From: Acestrorhynchus altus
Lineage: Eukaryota; Chordata; Actinopteri; Characiformes; Acestrorhynchidae
Direction: 5' to 3'
DNA length: 64,000 nucleotides
NCBI GenBank assembly: GCA_034509495.1
Contig: CM067522.1
Location: 18,590,928 to 18,654,927, forward strand
Below the pieces are notes generated by a model. That model was not told the DNA's origin. It did not search any database and worked only from the letters and a program-made list of their open reading frames with translations. Position numbers and translations under genes: made by a program. Shown piece by piece: positions 1 through 11,700 of this stretch. The first letter of the stretch is position 1; every line of letters begins with the position of its first letter.

Positions 1-867
1 TTATGGTGGTGATGAGATTGGCGTTGATGTGGTGATGGCTGTGATTGTGATGATTAATCATATTGATGATGAAGACCTGTGGCCATGGTGATGGTGATAT
101 CTGCATTCACATTGATGGTGATGGTGGCGTCGGTGCATTATAAGCAAATTATGACTTTCGTTTTAATTGTTTTGTTGGAGGAATATTGGATGATGCCAAA
201 TACACTGTGCTTATGTAAACGTAACCCAGACCCGGAAGGCTCAATTCATCTGGACCACCAAAAACACCATCAAAGCCAGAGCGGTCACAGAGGGCAGTGT
301 TTCTGCTCAGTTGCTGGTTTGAGTGGGAGGAAGCATGAAGGGAATGTGATTGGAGGGCAGAGTTGTGGCAACTTTTCCTCGTATATGAGAGAAAATTTCC
401 AAAACACGTTTCTGCTGTGTTGCTAATCAGCGCCTACGCTTTCCAAACACTGTCCAAACAGGATACAGTGTGTGAGTGACAGGGTGGAGTTTCTTCAGAG
501 ACATAAATGAATGTACCAGTATGTATTTGTGTGGATCCTAATGTACCAGTGCATTGGTTTGTAAGCTGTTTGAACTGGCGCTTATGGATAACTAGGGTGT
601 ATATGATGCTCATTCCTTTGGTGTGTATGTTATATATAGGACTGGTGTATACTGGTACATATGGTGCATTACCAGTATGTCTTGTTATATATGGTAAATG
701 TACCAGTGTGTATTGGGGTGCAGGGTTTATACCTGTGCGTATAGGTATGTAGGGTGTTTATGTTTTGGTATAAAGTGTGTATTCCAGATCAGACCTTGGA
801 AGGTTGCCAAGCTGAAAGCCCCTAATATCCCTCCTGTATTATTTCTGCACTACTTACCAGAGGCCAC

Positions 868-903
868 ACACACAAACACACACACACACACACACAAACA
901 CAC
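868..903. repeat. (AC)n microsatellite
   Basis: Nearly pure CA dinucleotides with two AAAC interruptions. Confidence 0.9.
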
Positions 904-1489
904 CTCATTGAGGCCTCTTGTTGTGAAGCCGCCCCTGTATGTAACAGGCCAGGTACTGAACACTGGACAGTTCAGGAGTGCGTAAACACAAAAGGTGTAA
1001 TTCTGCTACATCTGTGAATCTCCTTTCCGACGGAGGGAGGGAATGAAACACGACTGTAGGTCTTGTGGGAATCGAGACCAGTTTTAATCATTTAGAAGGC
1101 TGGAATCACGTTGTTCTATAATATACAATCAGTACAGTTACAGCTTAATATATAAGAATAACACCAGAACAAAATGTATCTCTGTTTTTAATACATTTCC
1201 AAATGGTACATAACACCTTGCCTACAAATACACACCATTACATACATCCTCCATACCAATCTACACCATCACTTTACATCCTATGTGCTAATATACAATA
1301 GTACACACAGGTACATACACCCTGCATACTAATACACACCATTACATACATCCTACATACCAGTACATTCCCTACATAATAATATACATCAGTTCATACC
1401 ACGTAAATGCTGGTACACACTGTTCCATACCCCATAATCTGTCTCTCTATCTGTCTGTGTCTGTCTGTCTGTCTAATCATACACAAAAA

Positions 1490-2450
1490 TGCAAATAAAC
1501 ACCAGTCTACATAAAACCAACATCCCAATACACACCAGTACATACATCATACATATCAATACACACCAGTACATACATCATACATACCAATACACACCAG
1601 TACATACACCATACATATCAATACACACAAGTCCATACACTCTACATCACAATACACACCAGTACATACACCATACATACCAGTACATACACCATGCATA
1701 CCAATACACACCAGTACATACACCATACACATCAGTACATACATCATACATCCCAATACACACAAGTCCATACACTCTACATCCCAATACACACCAGTAC
1801 GCACACTATACATCACAATACACACCAGTACGTACACCATACATACCAATTCACACCAGTACGTACACCATACATACCAATACACAGCAGTACATACTCC
1901 ATACATACCAGTACACACAAGTACATAAACCATACATATCAACACACAACAGTATGTACACCATACATACCAATACACACCAGTACATACACTGAGCGAA
2001 CAGCAAAGCACTTTTGTAAGTCGCTCTGGATAAGGGCATCTGCTGCTATAAATGTAAATGTACACACACATCAATACACACAAGTCCATACACTCTACAT
2101 CCCAATACACACCAGTACATACCAATGCACCCTACATACCAGTGCACAACAGTACATATATAGTACATACCAATGCACTCTGGTACTTACACCCTAGAAT
2201 CCAAAGCACAGTGATGCAAGCACTCTACATAGCGGTACATACTGGAACATACAACCTACATACCAATACACACTTGTACCTACACCCTACATACCAGTGC
2301 ACACCAGTAAATACCCCCTATCTACCTGTGCATATTGATGCCTATACCCCACATAGCAATACATACTGGTACATACACCATATATACCAGTGCACAACAG
2401 CACATACACCCTACATACCAGTGCACACCCATGCATAGACTGTACATTTG
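1490..2450. repeat. CA/TA-rich minisatellite, ~31-bp unit
   Basis: The core CAATACACACCAGTACATAC with a short variable spacer recurs roughly every 31 bp near 1530-1640, then degenerates rightwards into GTACATACACCCTACATACC variants. Because 31 is not a multiple of 3, each reading frame cycles through the same His/Tyr/Thr-rich peptides. This explains the 160-190 codon open frames on both strands, which are not genes. A weaker unphased copy lies at 1200-1400. Confidence 0.9.
2000..2056 (+). mobile_element. SINE/LINE 3' tail fragment
   Basis: Contains GTAAGTCGCTCTGGATAAGG followed by GCATCTGCTGCTATAAATG. This matches the conserved 3' tail shared by fish V-SINE type SINEs and their partner LINEs (established knowledge). 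It interrupts the surrounding minisatellite. Confidence 0.7.
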
Positions 2451-2723
2451 AGTACACACCAACATTTCTGTCTCCCTCTCTCTCATTCTCCCTCTCTCAC
2501 TTTCTCTCAGTGAGCATAGCCTGGTGAAGTCTTGGCAGTTTCTCAGGGAGAGGCAGCGTGGGGGACTTGGCTGGGGTGGGGGGCATTTCTAACCACATGT
2601 AAGAAACAGTAAAGGAGGAAAGTTTCCTTTATCTCAGAATAAATGCACAGACCAGGAACACACAATTACACCCCACCAGCACAGCAGAGCTTTCAGCACA
2701 GCTAATTACTTTAATTACAGCAC

Positions 2724-2724
<1 letters not shown>

Positions 2725-2761
<37 letters not shown>
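2725..2761. repeat. (AG)n microsatellite
   Basis: Pure GA dinucleotide run. Shorter CTCT-rich patches flank it at 2468-2510 and 2870-2945. Confidence 0.95.
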
Positions 2762-2763
<2 letters not shown>

Positions 2764-3054
2764 AGAAATTTTGCTCAGTCTGCGAGGAAGAGAAAGAAAT
2801 GCAGAGAAAAAGAGTCTCTTGTTTACTGTTTCCATAGCATCATTATCAATTATGTACAGTCATACACTCATTCTCTCTCTCATTCTCTCTCTCTCTCTCT
2901 CATTCTCTCTCCCTCTCTCATTTTCTCGGGTGTTCCCTCTCCCCCCTCTCAAAAATGTATAAATTATTAACTGAGATCTTCAGAAGATCTGAAGCCCAGC
3001 TGGAGTGTGGGCGTTCAAGCTCAGTAGTGTGTGGAGAGAGTGAGAGTGAGTACT

Positions 3055-3500
3055 GATATCTCCTCTGATACTGATGTCCCATTTACTCTAATACTGATGT
3101 CCCCTTTAGTCTAAAACTGGTCCCCTTTAGTCTAGTACTGATGTCCCCTTTAGTCTAAAACTGGTCCCCTTTAGTCTAGTACTGATGTCCCCTTTAGTCA
3201 AAAATGGATGTCCCCATTAGATGTCCCCATTAGTACTTTAGTCTAGTACTGATGTACCCTTTAGTCTAATATTGATGTCCCCTTTAGTTTAGTACTGATG
3301 TACCCTTTAGTCTAATGCTGATGTCCCCTTTAGTTTAGTACTGATGTACCCTTTAGTCTAATGCTGATGTCCCCTTTAGTTTAGTACTGATGTACCCTTT
3401 AAGTCTAATGCTGATGTCCCCTTTAGTTTAGTACTGATGTCCCCTTTAGTTTAGTACTGATGTACCCTTTAAGTCTAGTACTGATGTCCCCTTTAGTTTT
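3055..3500. repeat. 23-bp minisatellite (CTGATGTCCCCTTTAGT)
   Basis: About 19 copies of a 23-bp unit of the form GTACTGATGTACCCTTTAGT + CTA. From 3240 onward two variants (ACC and CCC) alternate, giving a 46-bp higher-order period. Confidence 0.92.
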
Positions 3501-4169
3501 CATTTGCATTAGTCAGTTCTGGACCAGTATATTTCAACATGTCCTAAAATATAAATAGGGCCTATTGAACAACATTTCCAGTATCCATGTAAGGGCTGGA
3601 TCTGTAGCTGATCTCCAGTCTGCCAGTACCATTTCCACCAACAGAAGAGCCCACATGCTGGCAGCTGCTACGCTAGGTCAGCCTGAAAGCAATAGATGAG
3701 GAAATTCAATTCAAAAGAAAACAAAACCAAACACCAAAGAGGGAAAATTCAATGCCACTCTATGCAGCAAGGAAATGTCTCTCCTACAAAAGTCCCACAA
3801 GGCCTCCTCGGCCATGGGGATAAACTCAAAGCAAGCTGAGCTTTCCCTCTGCAGGCCTCAGCGTCTGTCCCAGTTCTGAAGGCTGCACTGTCCTCACAAA
3901 TGACAGGCTGAGGACTGCAATCTCCTCTCACCTCCCTCAAAATGGACAGCTCAGCCCAGAGTGATTTGCAGTGAATGATTCAGTCACCAGAAATACAGTC
4001 AACTCATGGTGATTCATCCCCCTGGTGCTGTAGTGCTGTAGCAGATCAAAGAACAGACCACGCAGATCTGACATTCTACAACAAAACACCATCACTTCAC
4101 ACCATCAGTCTCTAACAAACACCATCAACTAAACACCACCCTCTCCACCACGAGTCTCCAACACCATCC

Positions 4170-4394
4170 TTCTCCACATGACATATAGGGGTTACTGATG
4201 GATGTTGTATAGGGATCATGATATATATGGATAACTGATTATGGATATTTAAGGGTAACTGGTGATATATAGGGTTCATAATATATAGGTGTAACTGATG
4301 ATGGATAGGGATCATGAAATATAGGGATAATTGATGAATGTTGTATAGGGTTCATAATATATATGGGTAACTGATGATGGATAGGGATTGTGAT

Positions 4395-4426
<32 letters not shown>

Positions 4427-4560
4427 GACTGATTATGGATAGGGATCGTGATATATAGGGGTGACTGATGATGAATAGGGATCATTGTGTAAAGGACTAA
4501 CCGATGGATGTTGTATAGGGATCACGATATATAGGGCTAACTGATTTATAGGTATAATCA
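4170..4560. repeat. Degenerate A/T-rich minisatellite with internal (TA)n
   Basis: Repeats of TATAGGGATCATGATATATA and GGGTAACTGATGATGGATAG variants, with irregular spacing of about 35-45 bp. A (TA)n run lies at 4394-4422. Confidence 0.85.
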
Positions 4561-5563
4561 ATGGTGGGGACTGGTACGAGGGCAAACTGTCTTTTTTAAC
4601 TTTCTTTCTTATTGCAGGCCCTGCCCAACCCAATTTGCTGCAGTGCGGGTAGCACGCCAATCTTACGGGTTCTCTAGGGAACATAGTGCTAGCTGGTGGA
4701 AGTGCTTCTCTTTTTCTCCTGCTGTTCTCTGCTGTCTTTTCTTCCCCTGGACAGCTCAGTGTGGTGCAGTGCGATCACTACTCCCATCTCAGAATTATTC
4801 GCACCCTGCCAGAGTACCAGAATCCATTTGCCATCGCACACTGATGTGTTGATGACGTGAATGATAGAACTACTTTTTGGTTTCTATGAAAACCTTTCAG
4901 CGCACTATATTGAACAATATGTCAAAGCCAGTAACCGTTTAGGAACCTCTATACTGGACCAGAACTGGAGAATGATTGGTCTCCTGTGCCAGCCACTCTT
5001 TTTGAGTTCTCCTGTTTTTATCCTTCATGGTTATCTAGAGCAGCCCCGAAATCAGGCCATTATGAGGACACGGTTTAATCTCCGGTTCTCAAAGGCTTTA
5101 AACTGTGTTCCACTGAAGCCCATACTTTACATAGTTTCACACTGACTCCACAGAGGTCTATCTAAAGTTAAAGAGTGATCTCTAGTGGCCAGGAGAAGAT
5201 ACAGCAGTCATTGAGTGTCTGGAACACATCAAAATCAAACTCTCACCTAATTAGATTTTGTAATGTTCTGTCTCTGTTCTCACTGGATAGTTTGGTTGTG
5301 GGTTCTGTTTCGGTGAATACCTGCATAAAATGTGCTTCTCTTCTCTCAGAACCACACTCCTAAAAATAAAGCTTCTTCAACTGTTGTTTACGTACAACTC
5401 AGGCTTGTATGTACAACTGGAGAACCTCAAAATTCTCATATGGTTGTATTGAAATGTTCCAAAAGTGGTTTTCTGTGGTCCACAGAACCCTTTGTTGCAG
5501 CTTTATTTCGAACCGAGAGACTGGTGAGAATTTTTCTGCTTTGTAGATTCAAGTACACAAAAT

Positions 5564-5566
<3 letters not shown>

Positions 5567-5640
<74 letters not shown>
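5567..5640. repeat. (TC)n microsatellite forming a splice acceptor tract
   Basis: A roughly 74-nt TC run with one AC interruption near 5608. It ends immediately before the GCAG acceptor of the znrf3 exon at 5644, so it serves as that exon's polypyrimidine tract. Confidence 0.95.
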
Positions 5641-5642
<2 letters not shown>

Positions 5643-5643
5643 G

Positions 5644-5718
5644 GCAAAGAGGGCAGTCCAGAGAGGAGCTACAGCAGTTATCTTTGATGTGTCAGAAAAT
5701 CCAGATGCCATTGATCAA
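5644..5718 (+). CDS. znrf3: znrf3 exon: protease-associated domain segment
   Basis: Twenty-five codons, phase 0 at both ends, reading [20 protein letters not shown] and then DAIDQ. The acceptor GCAG directly follows a roughly 74-nt (TC)n repeat, and the donor is GTGAGT. The segment corresponds to the human ectodomain around VLGK-AKRAVQ. Confidence 0.95.
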
Positions 5719-8700
5719 GTGAGTGAATTCTCTCTCTCTTGCTCTTTTCTCTCTTGCACTCTCTTATCCCAACTACACCCAACTGGGTGCCAAAAGTGTC
5801 CTTTACAAAGATAACCCATAAAATAACACAAGTGCACGAGTGATTAAATGAATGAGTGAGTGTGTGTGCATGCATGAGTGCGTGACTGAGTGCATGATTG
5901 TGTGCATGCATGAATGAGTGACTGAGTGCTTGAGTGTGCGCATGCATGAGTGCAGCAGTATGTGCATGCATATGTGTGTTTGAGAGAGTGTGAGAGTGCG
6001 TGAGAGTGAGGGAGAGTGAGGGAGTTGTGAGGGCAGTAAGGTTACAGTATGCTGCTTTTTGTTACCAGTCTCTAACTGGTTTAATCTGCCTTTGTCCTTT
6101 AGATTTTGTATGTTATGTTTCTAGTTGATGTTTTAGGAGTTCTACTTTAGGATTCATGAAGTGTATGTGGGGTTCTTGGTTGGGGTTTAAATGGTTGTGT
6201 TCTAGCTTAGGTTTTAAAGGTTTTGGTTCTAGCCTTTCATATGTTAAGAGTCTGCTTTGATTTAAGAATTAATATTCCTAGGTTTTGTTCATTCGGGTTC
6301 ATGTTTGTACTTTTAGGGTTCTGGTTTAGGTTTTTGGTTTTATAAGTCAGGTTTAGAGCAGAATTACTGATTAAATTATCCCAAAATTGATCATTTATGA
6401 GAAAAATATTGTTGAATGCTGTAGCAGCTATGTGTCATTTACCTCACAGTGCTGGTATTTAACACACAGTGGGGACTCAGCAGTACTTGAGACCAGTCTA
6501 GTGCCTGCAGTTGGTTCTTCTGTGTTGAACCCATGATTACTCTGATCTCTTTGGAGCTTTATCAGAAGAAAGGAGATGAAGGGGGAGTTAAAAGCTGGAA
6601 TCTTTACGATCTGTATTTCAGTAAGAGCCGTGCCGACAGCAGCCGAAGCTCAGCTCCGGAGAACATCCTCGGCATTTCCCTCGGCTTCCGAAAATTACAG
6701 AGCAGAGCAGTGTCTGCTGGAGCTGCAAGGCTAAATCCAGCTCAGTGCTCACAATATGCAATTCACTCTCGTTCACGCTCTCACTTGTTCATTCAGGGCT
6801 TGTGTGTGTGTGTGTCTGAATGAGTTCTATGCTCTGATGCCTAAAATCACTGTTTTGCCTAAAATACTGTTTCTTTAAGGTCTCTCTCTTTTCTACTCTC
6901 TCTCTTCCTCTTCCTCTCCCTCTCCCTCTCCCTCCCTCCCCCAGTTAAACCAGTTGTCCGAGGACCCCCTGAAGAGGCCAGTGGTCTATGTTAAAGGCGC
7001 TGATGCCATTAAACTGATGAATATTGTCAATAAACAGAAAGTCGCTCGAGCCAGAATTCAGCACCGGCCTCCAAGGGTGAGATCATAACACCATCAGACA
7101 GAGACAAAACGCTGCAGCCATTCTCTGATATATGCCAATATATTGGTTTCATGTATGTGATCTATGCCAATGCACAGCTTTTCTAGTCCAAGTATTACCA
7201 ATAAAATAGGACACACCGGAAACGATTGACACCATGCCTGATTCCTGGCATGGGCTAGAGGGCTATATAACCCCCCCAGCATTGAGCTGTGGAGCAATGG
7301 ATCTGTGTTCTCTGGAATGATTGTGCTCCACACAATAATTTTGTCATGAGTTAGGTAGTTGTGGGTGAGGTGAGGTGGTTTTTATCCAGTTTCTTGACCT
7401 CACAAACACTCTTGCCATTCTGAGTGACTTCATGACAATCTGGAATAATGCCCTTTAATATAGATTGTATATTGTAGTCTTTTATTGATATTGATTATTA
7501 TATATAAACATAGATGTATAACGTAGTCTTGAGATTGATGCTTCTTTAATGTGGCACTGATGGTTCTGTCTCTTCTACAGCCAACAGAGTATTTTGACAT
7601 GGGCATCTTCCTGGCGTTTTTCGTGGTGGTCTCTCTGGTGTGCCTCATTCTGCTCATCAAGATCAAACTGAAACAGAGACGCAGTCAGGTGGGTTTTACA
7701 TCACGAGATTCCAAATTTAGCTTAGAGTGGGGGTGTGAAGTTATGTTTCATTTCAGAAAAACTTTATTTTTTTCCTTTTTTTTACAATGGTGGTGAATAG
7801 AGAACACAGCCATTTTATTTATGGTCCAAACCCACCACTGATCCTATACGTGTCTTGAAGTGAGTTTTAAATGGAATGTTGATGATGGTAAAATAATGGC
7901 ATGTGAAAAAATACAGTCCTTTGTGGACTATTTTTACTTTTATTACTGAGGAAATGAGCGTTGGTTTGTTCATCACATGCTGTTCTGTCCATCCAGAGCT
8001 CCATGAACAGAATGGCCATCCAGGCTCTGGAGAAGATGGAGACGCGAAAGTTCAAGGCTAAGGTCAAAGGTCAGCGGGAGAGCAGTTGTGGTGCATCAGA
8101 TTCACTCAGCAGCAGCTCCACGTCAGACTGTGCCATCTGTCTGGAGAAATACATTGATGGCGAGGTGAGTGAAAGAGTTTATCCTGCTTTTGTTGGAGTA
8201 ATTCTGTCTTCAGTACAGGTTTTATACTAGATTTTGTTGTGAGGATCTGATTGCATTCAGTGAAGAGCATTAGTGAGGTCCAGATATCAGATGATGAATA
8301 TCCCACCTCATCCACAATTACACAACTCATCACAAAAGTGTTGGATAGAGCACCATCATTCCAGAGAACACAATTCCATTGCTCCACAGCTCAGTACCGG
8401 GGGGGTTCATACCTGGCCTGGTGCCAGTAGGTTCATGTTTGTTTATCTGCTCCAGAGAGTTCTATTCTATTGGCAGTACTTCTCTACAGGAACTAGACAA
8501 GCTGAGTGCCTTTGCACGTCTATGTCAGCAATGGGTACAGCTTGAATTTTTTCTGTATATAGATATGAGAACAGACCTCAGTGGGCTAATTTTAACATTA
8601 CTGTTTGTGCACAATGCTTCTTCAGTCATTCCAGGGCAGAGTCTGGAGTCATTGGGTTTAAGCTGTGTGTGTTTTTGTGGTTGTGTGTCACGTTAAATAA

Positions 8701-11700
8701 AAAACACACAACAAAGCGAGGAGCCCGGGCAGCGCATAGGAAGTGGCCGTATAAAAGGCTGAATGGCATCAAAGGCTTTTTCTTCACTGATGAATAAAAG
8801 CAACAAAAGCGGGGCGGAAAGGCACAGGCAGGAGAGATGATTCATCATGTGGGGGTAGGAGATGACTTTAGCAGCCAGAAACACTAAACTTACCGAAAGA
8901 TCTCCCACTGTAGACAACACAGCAGACACTCAGAGCCCCTCACGGCCAGCTCTGTGATCTGTTGACACTCTGTCTCAGATTAGAGGAATCTTGATTATCT
9001 CAGTTTCCTTTTTGGGGGGGGGGTCTATGGGGGAATTCTTCCTGGGTTACCCTTGAGCAGTAGTGTAATGTCACCTTTCCACTGAATGGTATCTACACAA
9101 CTCGACAGGTACCTGATACTTGGTTCATTTTCTGTTGCCACCGTTCCTACCCAAAACACAACTGATGATGTCACAAAACAGTAAAGCAATAGGATACATA
9201 GATTTGCAGATTCTAAATTAAATATCTGAACAGGTTTCTGTATGTAAATTTATTTTGTTTAGAGTAACACAGAGGTAAACAGAGGTAAGATAATTTGTGG
9301 TAAGTAGCTACGCAGCAGCCGTAGCCTGGTGGTTAGGGAACCAGCCACGTGACTAGACGGTTGCCTGTTTGGTTCCCTGAACTGGCAGGACATGACAGAA
9401 GTGCCCTTTAACTCCCCAGCTGCTCCCTGGACACCATGGATAGGGCTGCCCACCGCTCCGGGCTCGTGTGTGCACTGCCCCCTAGTGTATGTATTCAGTA
9501 GTGTGTATGCGTGTGTTTCCCTGCTGGATGGGTTAAATGCGGAGGACGAATTCTATGTGCACTTTTATGTTTGCATCTTGTATTCCCTTCAGTATCTCTG
9601 AGTCTCTTAGGAGTTTATTAGTACTCTGTTAGGAACAAATGTTAATGTTCAGTCGGCAGCTGCATGCATTTAGGACTCTTTGTGACGGAGGCCAAAGCCC
9701 TAACAGAAAAGTCTGTTCAGGCTGAGTTGGTGGCTGATATGAATGGGTCTATACAGTAGTTTTTGATGTGTGGTGTAGAGTACATTGATTTATAAAATCA
9801 GATTACTGATATATCATGAAATGCTCTGATTATTTTCTGGCTTTGTGTTATTAAATAAAATGCATTCATGTTTAATTAAAGGTCCACCTGGGGTAATTGC
9901 TTCTTGCAAAACAGAAACTCTGCTGACCTCCTTGTTCCCCTCCTTTCCTGCCTAGGAGCTGAGAGTGATCCCTTGTGCTCATCGTTTCCATAAAAAGTGT
10001 GTGGACCCCTGGCTCCTGCAGCACCACACCTGTCCACACTGCAGACACAACATCATTGGTGAGCCCCTAAATTACCCCCCCTGCATGTCTACACTGCCCA
10101 CCAGATCATACTGAGGAGGACATTTCAATTTTCCCAAAGCTTTAACTGAAAGTTTAGAAGGTGGCAATGTGTCCCTAAACTTTTGACCAGGCTCAAATAA
10201 AATGAATAAGATCATTTTGACAAAGAGTCACTTTGAGATCTGAGTTTTACACCCCTTTTTATTTCTTCTATATCTTTCTATTTAAGTAGTTAATTCTGAA
10301 TATTTTTCTATCCAGAGCAAAAGAAAGGAAACCCAGGTGCCATCTGCATGGACCCAGGGAACCCAGTCCATAGCAGACAGCAGAGGGTAGTCCTTCCAGT
10401 CCACTACCCTGGCAGAGTGCATCGAGCTGGGCAGGTAACGGCATACCCAACCCGTACCAGTATGGACCCTCACGGTAACCCAATCACTGTGCTAACGGTG
10501 GACCAACATCCAGACCAGACCCTTTATCCTTCACAGTCTTCTTTCATCCGGGGCTACCCTGCCCTTCACCTGGACCACAGCCTCAACCCCCACCACTGTG
10601 CCCTAGAGCATCGGGTACCTCCATACCCCCAGCCTCATGCCTTCAAACGCCCCAAGTTCCACGGGCGTAACTTTTCTCGTGCCACTTGCTTCTCTCAGTA
10701 TGAGACCATGTACCAGCACTACTACTTTCAGGGCTTGACTTTTCCCCAGCCCGAGGGTCAGCCTGGTGGAGCACCTCACGTCAAGGGCCAAGGTAGACCT
10801 TTTCAGCCAGGACTTCTTTACCCGACTGTGGTGCACATGGCACCAGCTTCCTCCTCCCGTCTGGGGGACTCAGGGAGTGCCTCGGGACTCAGCTGTTACC
10901 ATGGCCATAGGTCTGTGTGTAGCGGCTACCTTGCAGACTGTCCTGGGAGCGACAGCAGCAGCAGCAGTTCAGGTCAGTGCCACTGTTCTTCTAGTGACTC
11001 CATGTTGGACTGTACGGAAGTCAGCAACCAGGGTGTGTATGGGAGTTGCTCGACCTTCCGGAGCTCACTAAGCAGTGACTATGACCCCTATGTCTACCGC
11101 AGCAAGAGTCCCTGCCGTGGGTTGGCTGGAGAGACCGGTTCAGGGTTCCCAGCAACCTCGTCCACAGATGACATTCTTGCTCCGGTTTCAGCAGGCACAG
11201 ACTTCTTGCAGCCCCCTGTAGGTGCTTGCTACAGTTCTGGAGACCAGCTATCCAACTGCAGCCTGGAACCCAACTGCAGCAGTCACTCGTCACTGGAAAC
11301 CAGGGAAATCACTAGCACTACCTCAGCTGGACCCCTTGAGGGCACTTCAGCAGAAAGGAGCCACTGTTCTGTGGAGCATGGCGGGGAACAAGGGGCAGCA
11401 TGTAGCTGCTGTTTTGAGGTTCCTCCGCTGAACCTTGAGCGTAAAGGACAGGACACAGGGGAAAGGGCAGGACATTGCAGACGAGGTGCAGAATCTCAGA
11501 GCATGTCTGGCGCTCCTACACAGAACTTCTACAGCGTTGAGCGACTTTCGCCTGCTGAACGGGCTAGCTACGATGGACTGCCATGCTGCTTCTACACAGA
11601 AATGAAAGTACACAGAGGAAGCGTTGGCTGTTACGCTGAGGATTATTCTGTTAATGTGCAGTACGCCCAAACGGACAGTGACGGCTGCTCGGGACAAGGC

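Larger units (their letters stand above)
1..5643 (+). other. znrf3 intron (5' part cut by window edge), repeat-rich
   Basis: No coding exon was found here on either strand. The intron holds a 31-bp-type minisatellite (1.5-2.45 kb), a 23-bp CCCTTTAGT array (3.05-3.5 kb), a GGGATCATGATATATAGGG array (4.17-4.56 kb), a SINE/LINE tail and microsatellites. The stretches 1-860 and 4570-5560 look non-repetitive and unremarkable. Confidence 0.75.
8165..9955 (+). other. znrf3 intron splitting the RING domain
   Basis: Holds a MITE fragment (8170-8570) and a tRNA-SINE (9310-9600). Stretches 8700-9310 and 9600-9955 show nothing recognisable. Confidence 0.8.

Noticed and set aside
1489..2197. Open frames of 160-190 codons on both strands, rich in His/Tyr/Thr or Cys/Val/Tyr
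   Set aside because: They are translations of the CA/TA-rich minisatellite; the peptides repeat with the DNA unit and have no start context or splice support.
3055..3500. Regular repeat-spacer look suggestive of a CRISPR array
   Set aside because: Direct tandem repeat with no unique spacers, in a vertebrate intron.
1..5643. Search for the preceding znrf3 exon (ending PKPCLTVLGK in human)
   Set aside because: No sequence encoding that segment was seen on the + strand, so upstream exons are placed outside the window.
9310..9400. tRNA-like A and B boxes here and at 19740, 32905, 52830 and 62045
   Set aside because: These are SINE heads with the SINE body attached; no cloverleaf with a proper anticodon arm and acceptor stem could be supported.
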